Of a stretch of 64,000 nt of DNA, positions 17,230-26,882 are shown in pieces; the first letter of the stretch is position 1, and every line of letters begins with the position of its first letter. The notes beneath the pieces were generated by a model. The model worked only from the letters and a program-made list of their open reading frames with translations, was not told the DNA's origin and searched no databases. Source of the stretch: Chryseolinea soli (lineage in GTDB: Bacteria > Bacteroidota > Bacteroidia > Cytophagales > Cyclobacteriaceae); NCBI RefSeq assembly GCF_003589925.1, contig NZ_CP032382.1, forward strand, positions 7,750,001 to 7,814,000. The letters are read 5' to 3'. The position numbers and the translations under genes are program-made.

Positions 17230-18633
17230 TTATTTCACTTCAATGACCCAGTCGTCGGTGCGGAAGCTGGACACGGGCAGACCTTCTTTGCTAAAGAGAT
17301 TAGGGATGGAGCCGTTCTTCCATCCAAACCGGACGGCCGCCGGCTTCTTCACTTCTTTGGCCGATACCACCACCGTGTTTCCATCGATGACGGCTTTTGC
17401 CGGGTAGAAGACTTTATCCTCCCCGGCGATGGTGAACTCGGTTGGCGAGCCACTCTTTGCCATCAGGCCGGTGGGAATGTTGTTGAACGATAGGCGGATC
17501 TTGGCCTTCTCCACTTTCATCTCTTTATACAGTGGGTTCAGATAGGTGATCCCTTTTTTGCCATAGGTGTCGGATAGCGCCAGGTTGGCGAGGCGCTCGC
17601 CTACGGGTTTCTTGTATTTGGGATGGATGTCGTTTACATCTTCCACCAGGTCGGAGACCACCACCATACCGGTCTTGGCGATGTCGAGCATTTTGACTTC
17701 TTGCTCGCGGACGAGCGTTCCCTTCTCCACTTCGCCATAGCCGGCATAGGGCGCGATCTGCACGTAGTAGAACGGGAAGTCATGCAGGAAATGTTTGCGC
17801 CAATCGGTGATCATCGTTTCCATCAGCAGCTTGTAGGTTGCCGGTGCGGCCGTATTGGCTTCGCCCTGGTACCACAACGCTCCCGCAATGCGGAAGGGCA
17901 GCATGGGATTGATCATGGAATTATAGACGACGGCAGGCGACGAGGGGCACCAGGGCCTGTCGTCTACTTGTTTCTTGGAGGCTTCCAGTAGCTTCGGGTT
18001 GCCTTCGATGCTTTCGCGGGGTGTCCAGGTTTCGGCGGGCGTGCCGCCCCAGCTGGCGTTGATGAGACCGATGGGAACGTTCAGGCTGGTGTTCAATTTC
18101 TTTCCAAAGTAATACGCCACGGCGCTAAAGGACTTCACGTTTTCGGGGTTGGCCACTTTCCATTCGCCCTCGCCCCTCACCTGCGGTGTCATAGCGGCCG
18201 AGTTGGGGACGTCGAACAGGCGGATGTTGAGGTCGTTCACTTTGTCGATGTCGTTCTTTCCGTCGAGGGAAGCATTCATGCTCCACTCCATGTTGGATTG
18301 TCCCGCGCAAAGCCACACTTCACCGGTCATCACGTCTTTGAGCGTGATGGTTTCACCGCCTGCTTTCACGGTGATCGTATGGGGGCCGCCGGCGACGGGT
18401 GTGAATAGCGTTGTGCCCCAGAAGGCAGTGTTGTCGGTTTTCACTTTTACGGTGGTCGTATCCCAGCTCACCTGGATGGTGATGTCTTGCGTGGAATAGG
18501 ACCAGCCCCAGATGGGCGTCGGTGATTGTTGTTGCAGCACCATGTGATCGTCGAAGATGGCGGCCAGGCGGAGTTGGGCTTGGGTGGTCGCTGCGGCCAG
18601 CAGCAAGGTGAAGAGCAGGGAGATCTTTCGCAT
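17230..18633 (-). CDS. Sialate O-acetylesterase-like secreted SGNH esterase
   Basis: A 467-residue exported esterase that removes O-acetyl groups from sialic acids or other glycans. The start M-R-K-I-S-L-L-F gives a clean signal peptide ending T-Q-A-Q; the frame extends eight codons upstream. The SGNH blocks are present: C-A-G-Q-S-N-M-E-W with the nucleophile serine (about 108-116), W-Y-Q-G-E-A-N (about 255), and V-N-D-I-H-P with the catalytic Asp/His pair (about 335). The N-terminal 90 residues form the usual beta-sandwich of bacterial SiaE-type enzymes. No sialic-acid catabolic genes are near, so a plant-glycan acetyl esterase role is equally possible. Confidence 0.88.
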   Translation of the reverse strand: MRKISLLFTLLLAAATTQAQLRLAAIFDDHMVLQQQSPTPIWGWSYSTQDITIQVSWDTTTVKVKTDNTAFWGTTLFTPVAGGPHTITVKAGGETITLKDVMTGEVWLCAGQSNMEWSMNASLDGKNDIDKVNDLNIRLFDVPNSAAMTPQVRGEGEWKVANPENVKSFSAVAYYFGKKLNTSLNVPIGLINASWGGTPAETWTPRESIEGNPKLLEASKKQVDDRPWCPSSPAVVYNSMINPMLPFRIAGALWYQGEANTAAPATYKLLMETMITDWRKHFLHDFPFYYVQIAPYAGYGEVEKGTLVREQEVKMLDIAKTGMVVVSDLVEDVNDIHPKYKKPVGERLANLALSDTYGKKGITYLNPLYKEMKVEKAKIRLSFNNIPTGLMAKSGSPTEFTIAGEDKVFYPAKAVIDGNTVVVSAKEVKKPAAVRFGWKNGSIPNLFSKEGLPVSSFRTDDWVIEVK

Positions 18634-18714
18634 GTTGTGAGATTGTCTGTGAATCAAAAATACAAAGGTATTGGAAGAAACATAACGGCCGCGACAGCCT
18701 CTTCCGGATGTTTT

Positions 18715-19218
18715 CTACAGAATTTTTTTGAGGCGTTCTACGATCTCCAACACGGCGGGACAAACCTGGGTGTTCTTATAGGCCAGCCCGGTGACCTGTA
18801 CCATTTTTTTCCGGTCGGTGTGTGGGTATTCACGGCAAGCTTTGGGGCGGGCTTCGTAGACACTGCAATAGTTGTCGTCGCCGAGGAAGGGACAGGGCGA
18901 GGACTTGAGCACGTAGTCGCGGTCTTCGTCGATGCGCAGGTATTGTTCAACAAAGTCGCCGGGTTTCATGCGCAGGGCTTTGGCAACGCGCTCGATGTCG
19001 GTCTGATAAAAAATAGGCGATGTGGTCTTGCAGCAGTTGGCGCACGTGAGGCAATCCATTTCTTCGAACACCGCTTCGTGGGTGGTGTGAAAGGCATCAT
19101 CCACTTTGCGGGGGTCCATCTTTTTTACGCGCTCCAGGAATTTTTTATTTTCCACCGCCCGGTTTTTTGCCTGCTGATAGAATTTCTCCCGGTCGAAAGC
19201 CTTATCTTCACTTGCCAT
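18715..19218 (-). CDS. YkgJ-family cysteine cluster protein
   Basis: A 167-residue cytosolic protein of the YkgJ (zinc/iron-chelating) family. Its cysteines are arranged C-L-T-C-A-N-C-C (about 57-64), then C-P-F-L, C-S-V-Y-E-A-R-P-K-A-C-R-E-Y-P (about 108-122) and a last C near 152, the usual eight-Cys-like pattern for a metal or Fe-S site. The start M-A-S-E-D-K-A-F was preferred; 14 upstream codons are open but low in coding character. The family's function is not settled. Single gene, 81 bp upstream of the convergent esterase's 5' end. Confidence 0.87.
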   Translation of the reverse strand: MASEDKAFDREKFYQQAKNRAVENKKFLERVKKMDPRKVDDAFHTTHEAVFEEMDCLTCANCCKTTSPIFYQTDIERVAKALRMKPGDFVEQYLRIDEDRDYVLKSSPCPFLGDDNYCSVYEARPKACREYPHTDRKKMVQVTGLAYKNTQVCPAVLEIVERLKKIL

Positions 19219-19268
19219 TGTGCAAAGATCGTAAATTTCAGACTGTCTAAACCTACTCAAAAAAAATT

Positions 19269-20471
19269 ATGACGACTGCCGCTCCTGCCACCGTGCTCGT
19301 TGAAAAACCCCGTATTTCTTCCATCGACATGATGCGTGGCATCGTCATGGTCGTGATGGCCCTGGACCACACGCGCGACTTTTTCCACATCGACGCTTTT
19401 CTCTTCGACCCTTTGGATCTGACCAAGACTTCACCGGCGCTGTTCTTCACGCGGTGGATCACGCATTTCTGTGCACCCACGTTTGTGTTTCTTTCGGGCA
19501 TGTCGGCGCGCATCAGTTTGCAAGGCAAAGGCACAAAAGGATTGAGCAAATTCCTGTTATCGCGGGGGTTGTGGCTCATCTTTCTGGAGGTGACGGTGGT
19601 GCGCTTCGGGTTGCTTTTCAATCTCTATTATGACTTCACGTTGATGCAGGTGATCTGGGCCATCGGCGCCTCGATGGTGGTGCTTTCGGGACTTGTGTTC
19701 TTGAAGGAGCGTGTCGTCTTCATCCTCGGATTGGTGATCGTGTTTGGGCATAATTTGCTGGACATGGTTTCCGTTCCGCAGCAGAATCCCTTGTTTCCGC
19801 TTTGGGCATTGTTCGCACAGGTTGGCTTTTTCCAGATCACGCCTCAAAGCGCCGTGGCGGTCCCCTACCCGATGTTGCCTTGGCTCGGTATTATGTTGAC
19901 GGGGTATGGCATGGGCATGTGGTATACAAAGGGATATGATGCCGGGAAGCGCAGGACTTGGTTGGTCAGATCGGGCCTTATCGCGCTGGCGCTTTTCGTG
20001 GTGCTGCGCTTCATCAATATTTATGGTGACCCTGCACCGTGGAGTGTGCAGAAGAATGCGTTGTATACGGTAATGAGCTTTCTGAACACGACGAAATATC
20101 CCGTGTCGTTGTTGTTTACGTTGATGATCCTGGGCAATACGTTGCTGTTATTGGCGGCGTTGGAGCGGCTGAAGGGTGAGCAGGGATCTTCTTTTTTGGT
20201 GTATGGGCGGGTGCCGTTGTTTTATTTCATTGTGCATTTTTATTTGATCCATGTTTGCGCATTGTTGTATAGGATCGGGAATGGGACTCCTTTCGCATCG
20301 ATCGATTTTCATTTTGCGAAAGGGTTTGGGGGCGTGACGGCGGGGTCGGGAGTGACGTTGTTTTGGGTGTATGTGGTGTGGGCGGGGATTGTGTTAGTGC
20401 TGTTCCCGGTATGTACTTGGTATAACCGGTACAAAAGCACCCATAAAGATTGGTGGTTGAGCTATTTGTAA
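19269..20471 (+). CDS. DUF1624 heparan-alpha-glucosaminide acetyltransferase-like membrane protein
   Basis: A 400-residue integral membrane protein with about ten helices. The start R-I-S-S-I-D-M-M-R-G-I-V-M-V-V-M-A-L-D-H-T-R-D-F-F is the family's signature, including the conserved D-H-x-R-D. H-F-C-A-P-T-F-V-F-L-S-G at about 68-79 is also typical. Members resemble the HGSNAT transmembrane acetyltransferases; substrates in bacteria are unknown. Codon use changes within the gene: the first two-thirds prefers C-ending codons, the last 350 bases G/T-ending ones. It converges on the WYL regulator at 20563. Confidence 0.85.
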   Translation: MTTAAPATVLVEKPRISSIDMMRGIVMVVMALDHTRDFFHIDAFLFDPLDLTKTSPALFFTRWITHFCAPTFVFLSGMSARISLQGKGTKGLSKFLLSRGLWLIFLEVTVVRFGLLFNLYYDFTLMQVIWAIGASMVVLSGLVFLKERVVFILGLVIVFGHNLLDMVSVPQQNPLFPLWALFAQVGFFQITPQSAVAVPYPMLPWLGIMLTGYGMGMWYTKGYDAGKRRTWLVRSGLIALALFVVLRFINIYGDPAPWSVQKNALYTVMSFLNTTKYPVSLLFTLMILGNTLLLLAALERLKGEQGSSFLVYGRVPLFYFIVHFYLIHVCALLYRIGNGTPFASIDFHFAKGFGGVTAGSGVTLFWVYVVWAGIVLVLFPVCTWYNRYKSTHKDWWLSYL

Positions 20472-20562
20472 GAAATCATTTTGAACTGACTCACATTCGC
20501 TCCTTTGCTGAAGCCCCCGTCTTCGCAAAAGGCTACGACGGGCAAGTCGGCGGGCAGGCGTT

Positions 20563-21525
20563 TTAGACCGTTTCGCGGGCGTAGTGGTTCGTGAGTTCTT
20601 CTACGAGGTCGAGCATGATTTCTTTTGCGGTTTCGGGGTAGTCAATATCAACGGCGGCGCCGTAGCTGAGGAGCCATTTGCAGAAGGGCTTAACGTAGCC
20701 GATGAGGAAGGTCATGCGCACTTTGGTGTCGAGGTTTTCTTCGGAGACAAAACCATAAAAATATTTTGTGTGCTGCACGTAGCGTGCCGTGGGCTGATCA
20801 AAGGAGACGATGATCTTCTGCAGCTCCTGATTGCCTTGCATCATGGAGGCGAGATATTCCTGCAGGCTTAACAAATTCCGGCCGTCGAATTTTATGCCGG
20901 GCGTCGATAGGTTCTTGATGCGGTCGGCGCGAAAGTCGCGGTAGCCATTGCGCAGGCGGCACCAGGCGATGAGGTGCCAGGCGGCACTGTAAAATACCAG
21001 GCCGATCGGTTCTACGTCGCGTTGGGTTGATTGCTCGTTGTAGCTGCTGAAATATTCTATGCGGACCACGTCTTTCGCGACGACGGCCCGTTGAATGCCG
21101 GAGAGAAAATCGTTGGGGAATTGATGCTCGTCCATCGGCATGCGGCGCACTTCGATATGCGAATGCAGGTCCTCGAGGAGGTCTTTGTCCGATTCGTTCA
21201 TCACGGCTTTGATCTTTAGCAGGGAAGATTCAAACGCTTGCCGGATCGATTTGTCGGTCATTTTTTCTACCAGTTTCCCCGCCAGCAACATGGCACTGGC
21301 TTCGTCTTGGGTGAACATGACCGGTGGCAAATGATAACCATCCACAATAAAGTATCCCTTGCCGGCTTCCGACCCGATGGGCACGCCGGCTTCCATCAAG
21401 GCCTTCACATCGCGGTAGACGGTGCGCAGGCTGATCTCGAAACGGTCGGCGATTTCCTCGGCCTTGACCACGCGTTTGGATTGGAGCTGTACGAGGATGG
21501 CGGTGAGTCGGTCGATGCGGTTCAT
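20563..21525 (-). CDS. YafY/WYL-type transcriptional regulator
   Basis: A 320-residue regulator. Residues 1-60 form a winged HTH of the HTH_11 type: R-L-T-A-I-L-V-Q-L-Q and the recognition helix region S-L-R-T-V-Y-R-D-V-K-A-L. Residues about 140-225 are a WYL domain, with E-P-I-G-L-V-F-Y-S-A-A-W-H-L-I-A-W-C and R-D-F-R-A-D-R-I-K, followed by the C-terminal WCX extension. WYL domains bind nucleic acid or small ligands and switch the HTH. It lies alone between converging and same-strand neighbours; its target is not evident. Confidence 0.9.
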   Translation of the reverse strand: MNRIDRLTAILVQLQSKRVVKAEEIADRFEISLRTVYRDVKALMEAGVPIGSEAGKGYFIVDGYHLPPVMFTQDEASAMLLAGKLVEKMTDKSIRQAFESSLLKIKAVMNESDKDLLEDLHSHIEVRRMPMDEHQFPNDFLSGIQRAVVAKDVVRIEYFSSYNEQSTQRDVEPIGLVFYSAAWHLIAWCRLRNGYRDFRADRIKNLSTPGIKFDGRNLLSLQEYLASMMQGNQELQKIIVSFDQPTARYVQHTKYFYGFVSEENLDTKVRMTFLIGYVKPFCKWLLSYGAAVDIDYPETAKEIMLDLVEELTNHYARETV

Positions 21526-21561
21526 ACCCTAAAGTTACGGCATCCGCAGGAATTTGTTCTC

Positions 21562-21601
21562 AAAAAAAATGTCCCGCAAACCAGGGGTTCCGGGACATTT
21601 T
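21562..21601 (-). terminator. Terminator of the first SusC/SusD operon
   Basis: Stem AAAATGTCCCG / CGGGACATTTT with a 14-base loop, followed on the minus strand by TTTTTTTTGAG. It is 32 bp after the SusD stop. Confidence 0.85.
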
Positions 21602-21632
21602 CGGGGGTAAAGTTGATTAAAGCTTAAGGCCC

Positions 21633-23309
21633 TTATTCGGGACCCACTACAGGTGCACTTCCCAATGCGGGGTTGTTATACTCTACTTCGTTTTTGGGCA
21701 CATCAAAATAGGGCAGGTAATTATAGTTGATGAACGCCTTGGTATTCACCACCGTGCTGCCCGTGAAGTTTGACAGGATGACACCGTTGGCTCTGCCACC
21801 GCCCACACTCTTGTCGTCGGTGATACCCATGCGGCGGGCGTCGTAGAAGGACAAGCCGCGGAAGACCAGGCTGATCCGGCGTTCGCTGCGCAGTTCCTCC
21901 AGCGCCTCTGCCTGGGTAACCGTGCCGATGGCAGCGAGGCCTGCGCCTTGATCATTGCGTACGTCATCGATCAATGCCGTTCCTCCACCAACATTACCCG
22001 ACCGGATCAACACCTCCGCTTTGATCAACTCGTTCTCTTCGTAGGTGCCTGCCAGGTAAATGTCGTCGACGCCGGTTTCCTGCGTGTGGACGTAGGTGAT
22101 CACGCCGGGCATATTGTTCCCGCCGTCGATCAGGTAGTAACGCGTTCCGTAGCCCAGGCCCCGGCCGCGCATGTTCACCTGGGGTGACTCCAGCAAATCA
22201 AAATTGTTTGCCATGCGCTGGTCGTCGGCGCGAAAATCCTGGATGAGGCGTTCGCTCACATAAAAGGTCTGACCATCTTCGGTGGCGGCCAAGCCGGCCA
22301 CGGAACCAAAATTGGGATCGACAACGGAGCGGCTAAAGTCTTCCGTGGTTTTCACAATAAACACGGGGTCGTCTTCCTGGATGCCGTTGTCCACGAAGCC
22401 TTCTATCGCCGTCCATTGCGCAGCCGTCATGTCGGCCACACGGGTGTTCACCAGGATGTTTCTGGCGCGCAGGGTATTGATGTTACGGATCCATGCCTCG
22501 GGCGAAGGGATGCCGCCTTTGCCTTGCTGGCAATAGCCCGGGATGGCCCCCGATAAAATATCGGCAGAAACACCGGGGTCAGTGATAGCGTTCAATTCGG
22601 TCTCGGCCTTGTCGAAGTTGGCCATGGCTTCGGCGATGATCTCTGTGTTTGTTTTGAACTCACCGTTGGTAAGGTTAGGCTCGTCGTTGATCACACCGGC
22701 CACGTACATGGAGCCGATGCGCGAATAGGCATAGCCCTTCCACCAATAGCCCCAGGCTTTCAACGTGTGCTTTTTATTTACTGCATCGCCGCTATATTCT
22801 GCACCGTCCACTTTTTTCAGCAGGATGTTCATGGCGTTGTTGAGAAAATACATTTGGGTCCATTCCATCAGCATGGTGTTGGCCGGGCCATAGGCGCGGT
22901 CGTTGCGCAGTCTCAACTCGTAGGGTTGAGAAACGCCGATGGGCATGGGAACCACCGTGCCGTCATCGATGGTGATGTCGGTGGGATTGTTGGCGAAGCG
23001 GAAGCTCTGGTTTCCCCAGGGGATGTAGATGATGTCGCCCATCGCATCGTGCAGACCGAAGATCTGCGCGGTGAGGAAGCCCAGGTTACGTCCCGTACGC
23101 GGACCCAGTTGGTCGTCGACGGAAGCGTAATAGCTGCCGATGCCGTTGATGTAGGTTCCTCCTTTGGCATAGGCCACCAGCCCGGCTTCCGTAGAGAGTG
23201 CATTCTCCAACGGCTCGTTCTTGTTCACCACGTCCGTGAGCTCATTCTTGCAGGCTTGTGTCACCAGCAAAAGAAGGCAAAGGGATATATAAAGTTTTCT
23301 GTGTTTCAT
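21633..23309 (-). CDS. SusD/RagB-family outer-membrane lipoprotein
   Basis: Surface glycan-binding partner of a SusC-type transporter. The 558-residue protein has a lipoprotein signal ending L-L-V-T-Q-A-C at about 20 and the helical TPR-like SusD fold; the C-terminal part has the usual L-R-S-E-R-R-I-S-L-V-F-R-G-L-S-F-Y-D-A-R-R segment (about 463-483). It starts 15 bp after the SusC gene ends and is followed by a terminator. The bound substrate cannot be told; no glycoside hydrolase gene lies in the pair's immediate operon. Confidence 0.93.
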   Translation of the reverse strand: MKHRKLYISLCLLLLVTQACKNELTDVVNKNEPLENALSTEAGLVAYAKGGTYINGIGSYYASVDDQLGPRTGRNLGFLTAQIFGLHDAMGDIIYIPWGNQSFRFANNPTDITIDDGTVVPMPIGVSQPYELRLRNDRAYGPANTMLMEWTQMYFLNNAMNILLKKVDGAEYSGDAVNKKHTLKAWGYWWKGYAYSRIGSMYVAGVINDEPNLTNGEFKTNTEIIAEAMANFDKAETELNAITDPGVSADILSGAIPGYCQQGKGGIPSPEAWIRNINTLRARNILVNTRVADMTAAQWTAIEGFVDNGIQEDDPVFIVKTTEDFSRSVVDPNFGSVAGLAATEDGQTFYVSERLIQDFRADDQRMANNFDLLESPQVNMRGRGLGYGTRYYLIDGGNNMPGVITYVHTQETGVDDIYLAGTYEENELIKAEVLIRSGNVGGGTALIDDVRNDQGAGLAAIGTVTQAEALEELRSERRISLVFRGLSFYDARRMGITDDKSVGGGRANGVILSNFTGSTVVNTKAFINYNYLPYFDVPKNEVEYNNPALGSAPVVGPE

Positions 23310-23324
23310 ACGATCGTGATTTAC

Positions 23325-26300
23325 TTAGTTAAAAGAAACGTTCAGCCCCACCTGGTACGATTTGAAATTCGGGAACGACCAGAAATCAAGACCGCGTTGT
23401 GTGGCCACCTGGGGCGATGCCGAAGTGGTTCCGCCACCGGATGTGTTCTGGCTGCTTTCCGGATCCATGCCCGTGTAGTTGGTGATCGTCGCCAGGTTTC
23501 TTCCCGTGAAGACCAACTGAAGACGCGTGAACCCTTTCATGTCAAAAAACTTCGCGAAGTCAAATCCGACCGACAGGTTGCGCAAGCGGGCAAACGATGA
23601 ATTTTCCAGGAAGTAATCTTTTGTGCCGTTGCTTTCGGAGGCATCATAGAAGCTTTTGTAGTAGGCCGTCCATGCGCCGGTCTCTCCATTGATGGTGAGC
23701 GATTTGTCGTAGTCGCCGTGCAGGCCTTCGGAATACATCCACTCCTTGGTTTGGTTATAGGTCTTTGCGCCGTATACCCAGTCGATCTGGAAGGAGAAGG
23801 TGAGGAAATTCTTGTACGAGAAATTGTTGATGAAGGCCATGTTGAACTTGGGGGTAGTGTTGCCCAAAAAATACTTGTCGGGGGTGAACTGCACGCGTTT
23901 GCCAGCCTTGTCCACCACACGGCCGTTCACCACTTCATAGTTGGCGGCGTTGGCGGGGTTGATATACGGATCGCCGTTCTTATCTTTTTGGTCGATGCTG
24001 GTCAGCGCTTTGTAACCATAGATCGTTCCGATCTTCTCGCCACCTTTCAACGTATAGGTAGCGGCGTTGGACCACACCAGCGGGATGTCTTTGCCGTCGG
24101 CCGTGCGGTCGAGCGATGAGGACTGCGTTCCGAAGTTGGTCACGAAATCCCATTTCAGGTTATCGCCGGAATACACGTCCATGTCCACGCTGAATTGCAC
24201 GCCTTGGGATTTCAGGTCGATGTAGTTATCCCAAATGGTCTCGGAACCTTGCGACACCGGTTGTGTCCGTTGCCAGACGACGCCCGTGCTTTTGCGGCTC
24301 CAGATAGACACGTTGGTGGCGATGTAGTTGAACCATGCTCCGTTCTTTGTCGGCGTAATGCCAAAATCGAAACCGTATTCAAATTCCTTGGTGCGCTCCA
24401 CTTTCAAGCCTGCATTCGCAAAAGTCGGATTGCTATAGATGAGAAACCCGTTGTCGACCGTGCCGGTTTTATATGACGGGATGCGCAGGTAGTGATTGGG
24501 TACGGGGCCCGCAAGGTCCTTCGAAGCATCCAACGTATAGCCTACCGGCTGAATGCCCGCTTCACCAAAGGCCGCCCGGATCTTGAACTCCGGCAAGACC
24601 GAGGAGATGCCGTCCCAGAAGTTGAGCTTTGACAGCCGCAGGTAGGCATCGCCGCGCGGGAACGTGAAGGGGGATTTGGCATCGCCGTAGGTAGAACTGT
24701 AGTCGGAGCGGAAACCGCCGGAAACTCCGGCCATCTCTTTGTATTCAAACCGCTGGTTCAACAAAAATCCATACGTAATGAAAAGGTCCTCGTATTCCGT
24801 GGTGCTGTTGGACGACGATTGCGCACCGTTGATGTCATCGATGCTCGAATAGGAAGGCAGCCCGGTGTAGATCAGGTACTGGCGATGGAAGCTGCTCTTG
24901 CGCCAGTCAAAAGCCAGTTGCGTGGTGGAAGCGATCGGGATCTTCCAACCCAGGTCTTTGTCAAAATCGAACTTGATGGTTCCCGTCACCAGCGAGTTGA
25001 TGTTGTAGTTGTTGGTGACCGATTTGTTCAATCCGCCGCCAATCGATTCGCCAATAAAACTGTTGTTGGCAAGGGACGATGCATTTCCGGTCTGGTTCTG
25101 CGTTTCGCGTGCAAAATTGTTTACCGAATAGTTCAAGCCCAATTTATAATCCAGTTCGAAGATCTTGGTGGGCGTGTAATGCAGGTTTAGGGTGGGGATC
25201 ACATCGATGACCGTGCTCTTGAAATTCTGATACTGGAAGAAATATTTCGGATTCGAATTGTTCGCTCCTGCGCCGCCAAACTGATAGGTATAATTTCCAT
25301 CCGTATCCTTGTAGTCCAGATCGGCAAACGGGTAGGTATACATGGCCGACGACAACGGGGCATTGCTCACGTAATACGGGTTAACCGTGTTGTCGGTATA
25401 GATCAGTTGCGTCGTGGACCGGAATTTCAGGTTCTTCAAAATGTCGACACCCACGTTTGTCGTGAAATTGGTGCGGTCCAACACACCCTGCACGACAGAC
25501 TCCTGACGGAGCTTGGAAAACGAGAAAGCATAGTCGCTGTTCTCTTTTCCGCCGGACAGCGCCACGTTATAGTTGGAGGTGTGAACATTGCGGAACAACT
25601 GGGCGATGTGGTCGTGGTATTTCGTGTTGTTCTGATAGGGTTTGTTGTTTTGTGCAGCCGGTCCGTTCTCCCAGTTGGCTTGTCCCCAAAGGCCCAGGTC
25701 GTCTTGCGTGAGCAAACCACCGTTGTTGTCGAGAATGTTACCGTTGGCGTCGGTGGTGAAGGAGTGATTGAAGGGTTGATGCAGGTTGCCGATGTTCAGC
25801 ACCTGGTCAACACTGGTGCGGGCCGAGGCGTCGATGTGCATCGGGCCTTGTTTTCCTTTTTTGGTGAAGATCTGGATCACGCCGTTGGCGCCCTGCGCGC
25901 CATAGATCGTGGCGGCCGAAGCGCCTTGCACCACTTCGATGCGTTCCACGTTGTTGAGGTCAAGGGCGTTGAGCGAGGTGGAGCGCATTTCAACACCGTC
26001 CACCATGATGAGGGGCTGTGTTCCGCCCGACAGCGTGTTGATGCCGCGCAACTGGATACTGACCGGGGCCCCGGGGTTACCCGATGACGACATGATCTGC
26101 GCCCCGGCAATCTTTCCTACCAAAGCTTGGTCAATAGACGCGGTTGGAATCGTCGGCAGGCGATCACCCGAAACCGACTCCACCGAGATGGCTAAACGTC
26201 GCTTGTCGGTGGCCACGCCGACGCCGGTAACTACCACTTCCGATAGTTGTGTGACGTCCGCAGAAAGTTGGATGTCGATGACCGAGCGGTCGCCGATGGC

Positions 26301-26552
26301 GACTTCCTGGGTTTGCAGCCCGATGAAAGAGAACACGATGGTTCCTCCTGCATCTGCACCCGGGATGGAAAGCCGATAGACCCCATCCGCATTCGTGACG
26401 GTGCCAAAGGAAGTTCCCTTCAACACCACGTTGACGCCGGGCAAGTCAGAGCCGTCTTCCATAGACGATACCTTGCCCGTCACCACGCGTTCCTGGGCAC
26501 GCGCCAATAGGGTCGTGCCTAGCAAACATGCTAACAGTAAAATTTTACTCAT
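23325..26552 (-). CDS. SusC/RagA-family TonB-dependent transporter
   Basis: Outer-membrane importer of large substrates powered by TonB. I start at M-S-K-I-L-L-L-A-C-L-L-G (1075 residues) because this gives a signal peptide ending A-R-A-Q; 11 further codons are open upstream. After it come a carboxypeptidase-D-like N-terminal extension (V-T-G-K-V-S-S ... I-V-F-S-F-I-G), the TonB box region V-V-V-T-G-V-G-V-A, the plug with I-Q-L-R-G-I-N-T-L-S-G and the barrel, ending in V-S-F-N. First gene of a two-gene operon with SusD. Confidence 0.95.
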   Translation of the reverse strand: MSKILLLACLLGTTLLARAQERVVTGKVSSMEDGSDLPGVNVVLKGTSFGTVTNADGVYRLSIPGADAGGTIVFSFIGLQTQEVAIGDRSVIDIQLSADVTQLSEVVVTGVGVATDKRRLAISVESVSGDRLPTIPTASIDQALVGKIAGAQIMSSSGNPGAPVSIQLRGINTLSGGTQPLIMVDGVEMRSTSLNALDLNNVERIEVVQGASAATIYGAQGANGVIQIFTKKGKQGPMHIDASARTSVDQVLNIGNLHQPFNHSFTTDANGNILDNNGGLLTQDDLGLWGQANWENGPAAQNNKPYQNNTKYHDHIAQLFRNVHTSNYNVALSGGKENSDYAFSFSKLRQESVVQGVLDRTNFTTNVGVDILKNLKFRSTTQLIYTDNTVNPYYVSNAPLSSAMYTYPFADLDYKDTDGNYTYQFGGAGANNSNPKYFFQYQNFKSTVIDVIPTLNLHYTPTKIFELDYKLGLNYSVNNFARETQNQTGNASSLANNSFIGESIGGGLNKSVTNNYNINSLVTGTIKFDFDKDLGWKIPIASTTQLAFDWRKSSFHRQYLIYTGLPSYSSIDDINGAQSSSNSTTEYEDLFITYGFLLNQRFEYKEMAGVSGGFRSDYSSTYGDAKSPFTFPRGDAYLRLSKLNFWDGISSVLPEFKIRAAFGEAGIQPVGYTLDASKDLAGPVPNHYLRIPSYKTGTVDNGFLIYSNPTFANAGLKVERTKEFEYGFDFGITPTKNGAWFNYIATNVSIWSRKSTGVVWQRTQPVSQGSETIWDNYIDLKSQGVQFSVDMDVYSGDNLKWDFVTNFGTQSSSLDRTADGKDIPLVWSNAATYTLKGGEKIGTIYGYKALTSIDQKDKNGDPYINPANAANYEVVNGRVVDKAGKRVQFTPDKYFLGNTTPKFNMAFINNFSYKNFLTFSFQIDWVYGAKTYNQTKEWMYSEGLHGDYDKSLTINGETGAWTAYYKSFYDASESNGTKDYFLENSSFARLRNLSVGFDFAKFFDMKGFTRLQLVFTGRNLATITNYTGMDPESSQNTSGGGTTSASPQVATQRGLDFWSFPNFKSYQVGLNVSFN

Positions 26553-26787
26553 AGGTTTTTTTGTTAATGAATTGTTAATAATCAAAGCTTGGGAAATCCG
26601 CTTTGAAATGAATCACACCGTAAAGGGGAAGATTAAGAAGAGGTAATCACACGAGACGCGGTAGGGAAGCAAAGTGAGATGATCGATTTGAAGAATTGTG
26701 ATACCCCTGTGTTCCGGTTTCACCAGTGTGCCCTGCTTTCGATCGAAAAGAAAATTTAAAACGTTAGCAGTTGTTCAACAACCCTTA

Positions 26788-26829
26788 AAAAATAAAAGCG
26801 TCTTGCCGTGTCGAACAGCAAGACGCTTC
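26788..26829 (-). terminator. Terminator after the sugar symporter gene
   Basis: Perfect 11-bp stem AAGCGTCTTGC / GCAAGACGCTT (26796-26806, 26818-26828), followed on the minus strand by TTATTTTTT. The rest of 26553-26882 carries the SusC leader and shows no other feature I can support. Confidence 0.85.
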
Positions 26830-26882
26830 CTATACCGTAAGTGGATCAAAGAATTTTCATTCCTTCCACCATCAAAAAAAAT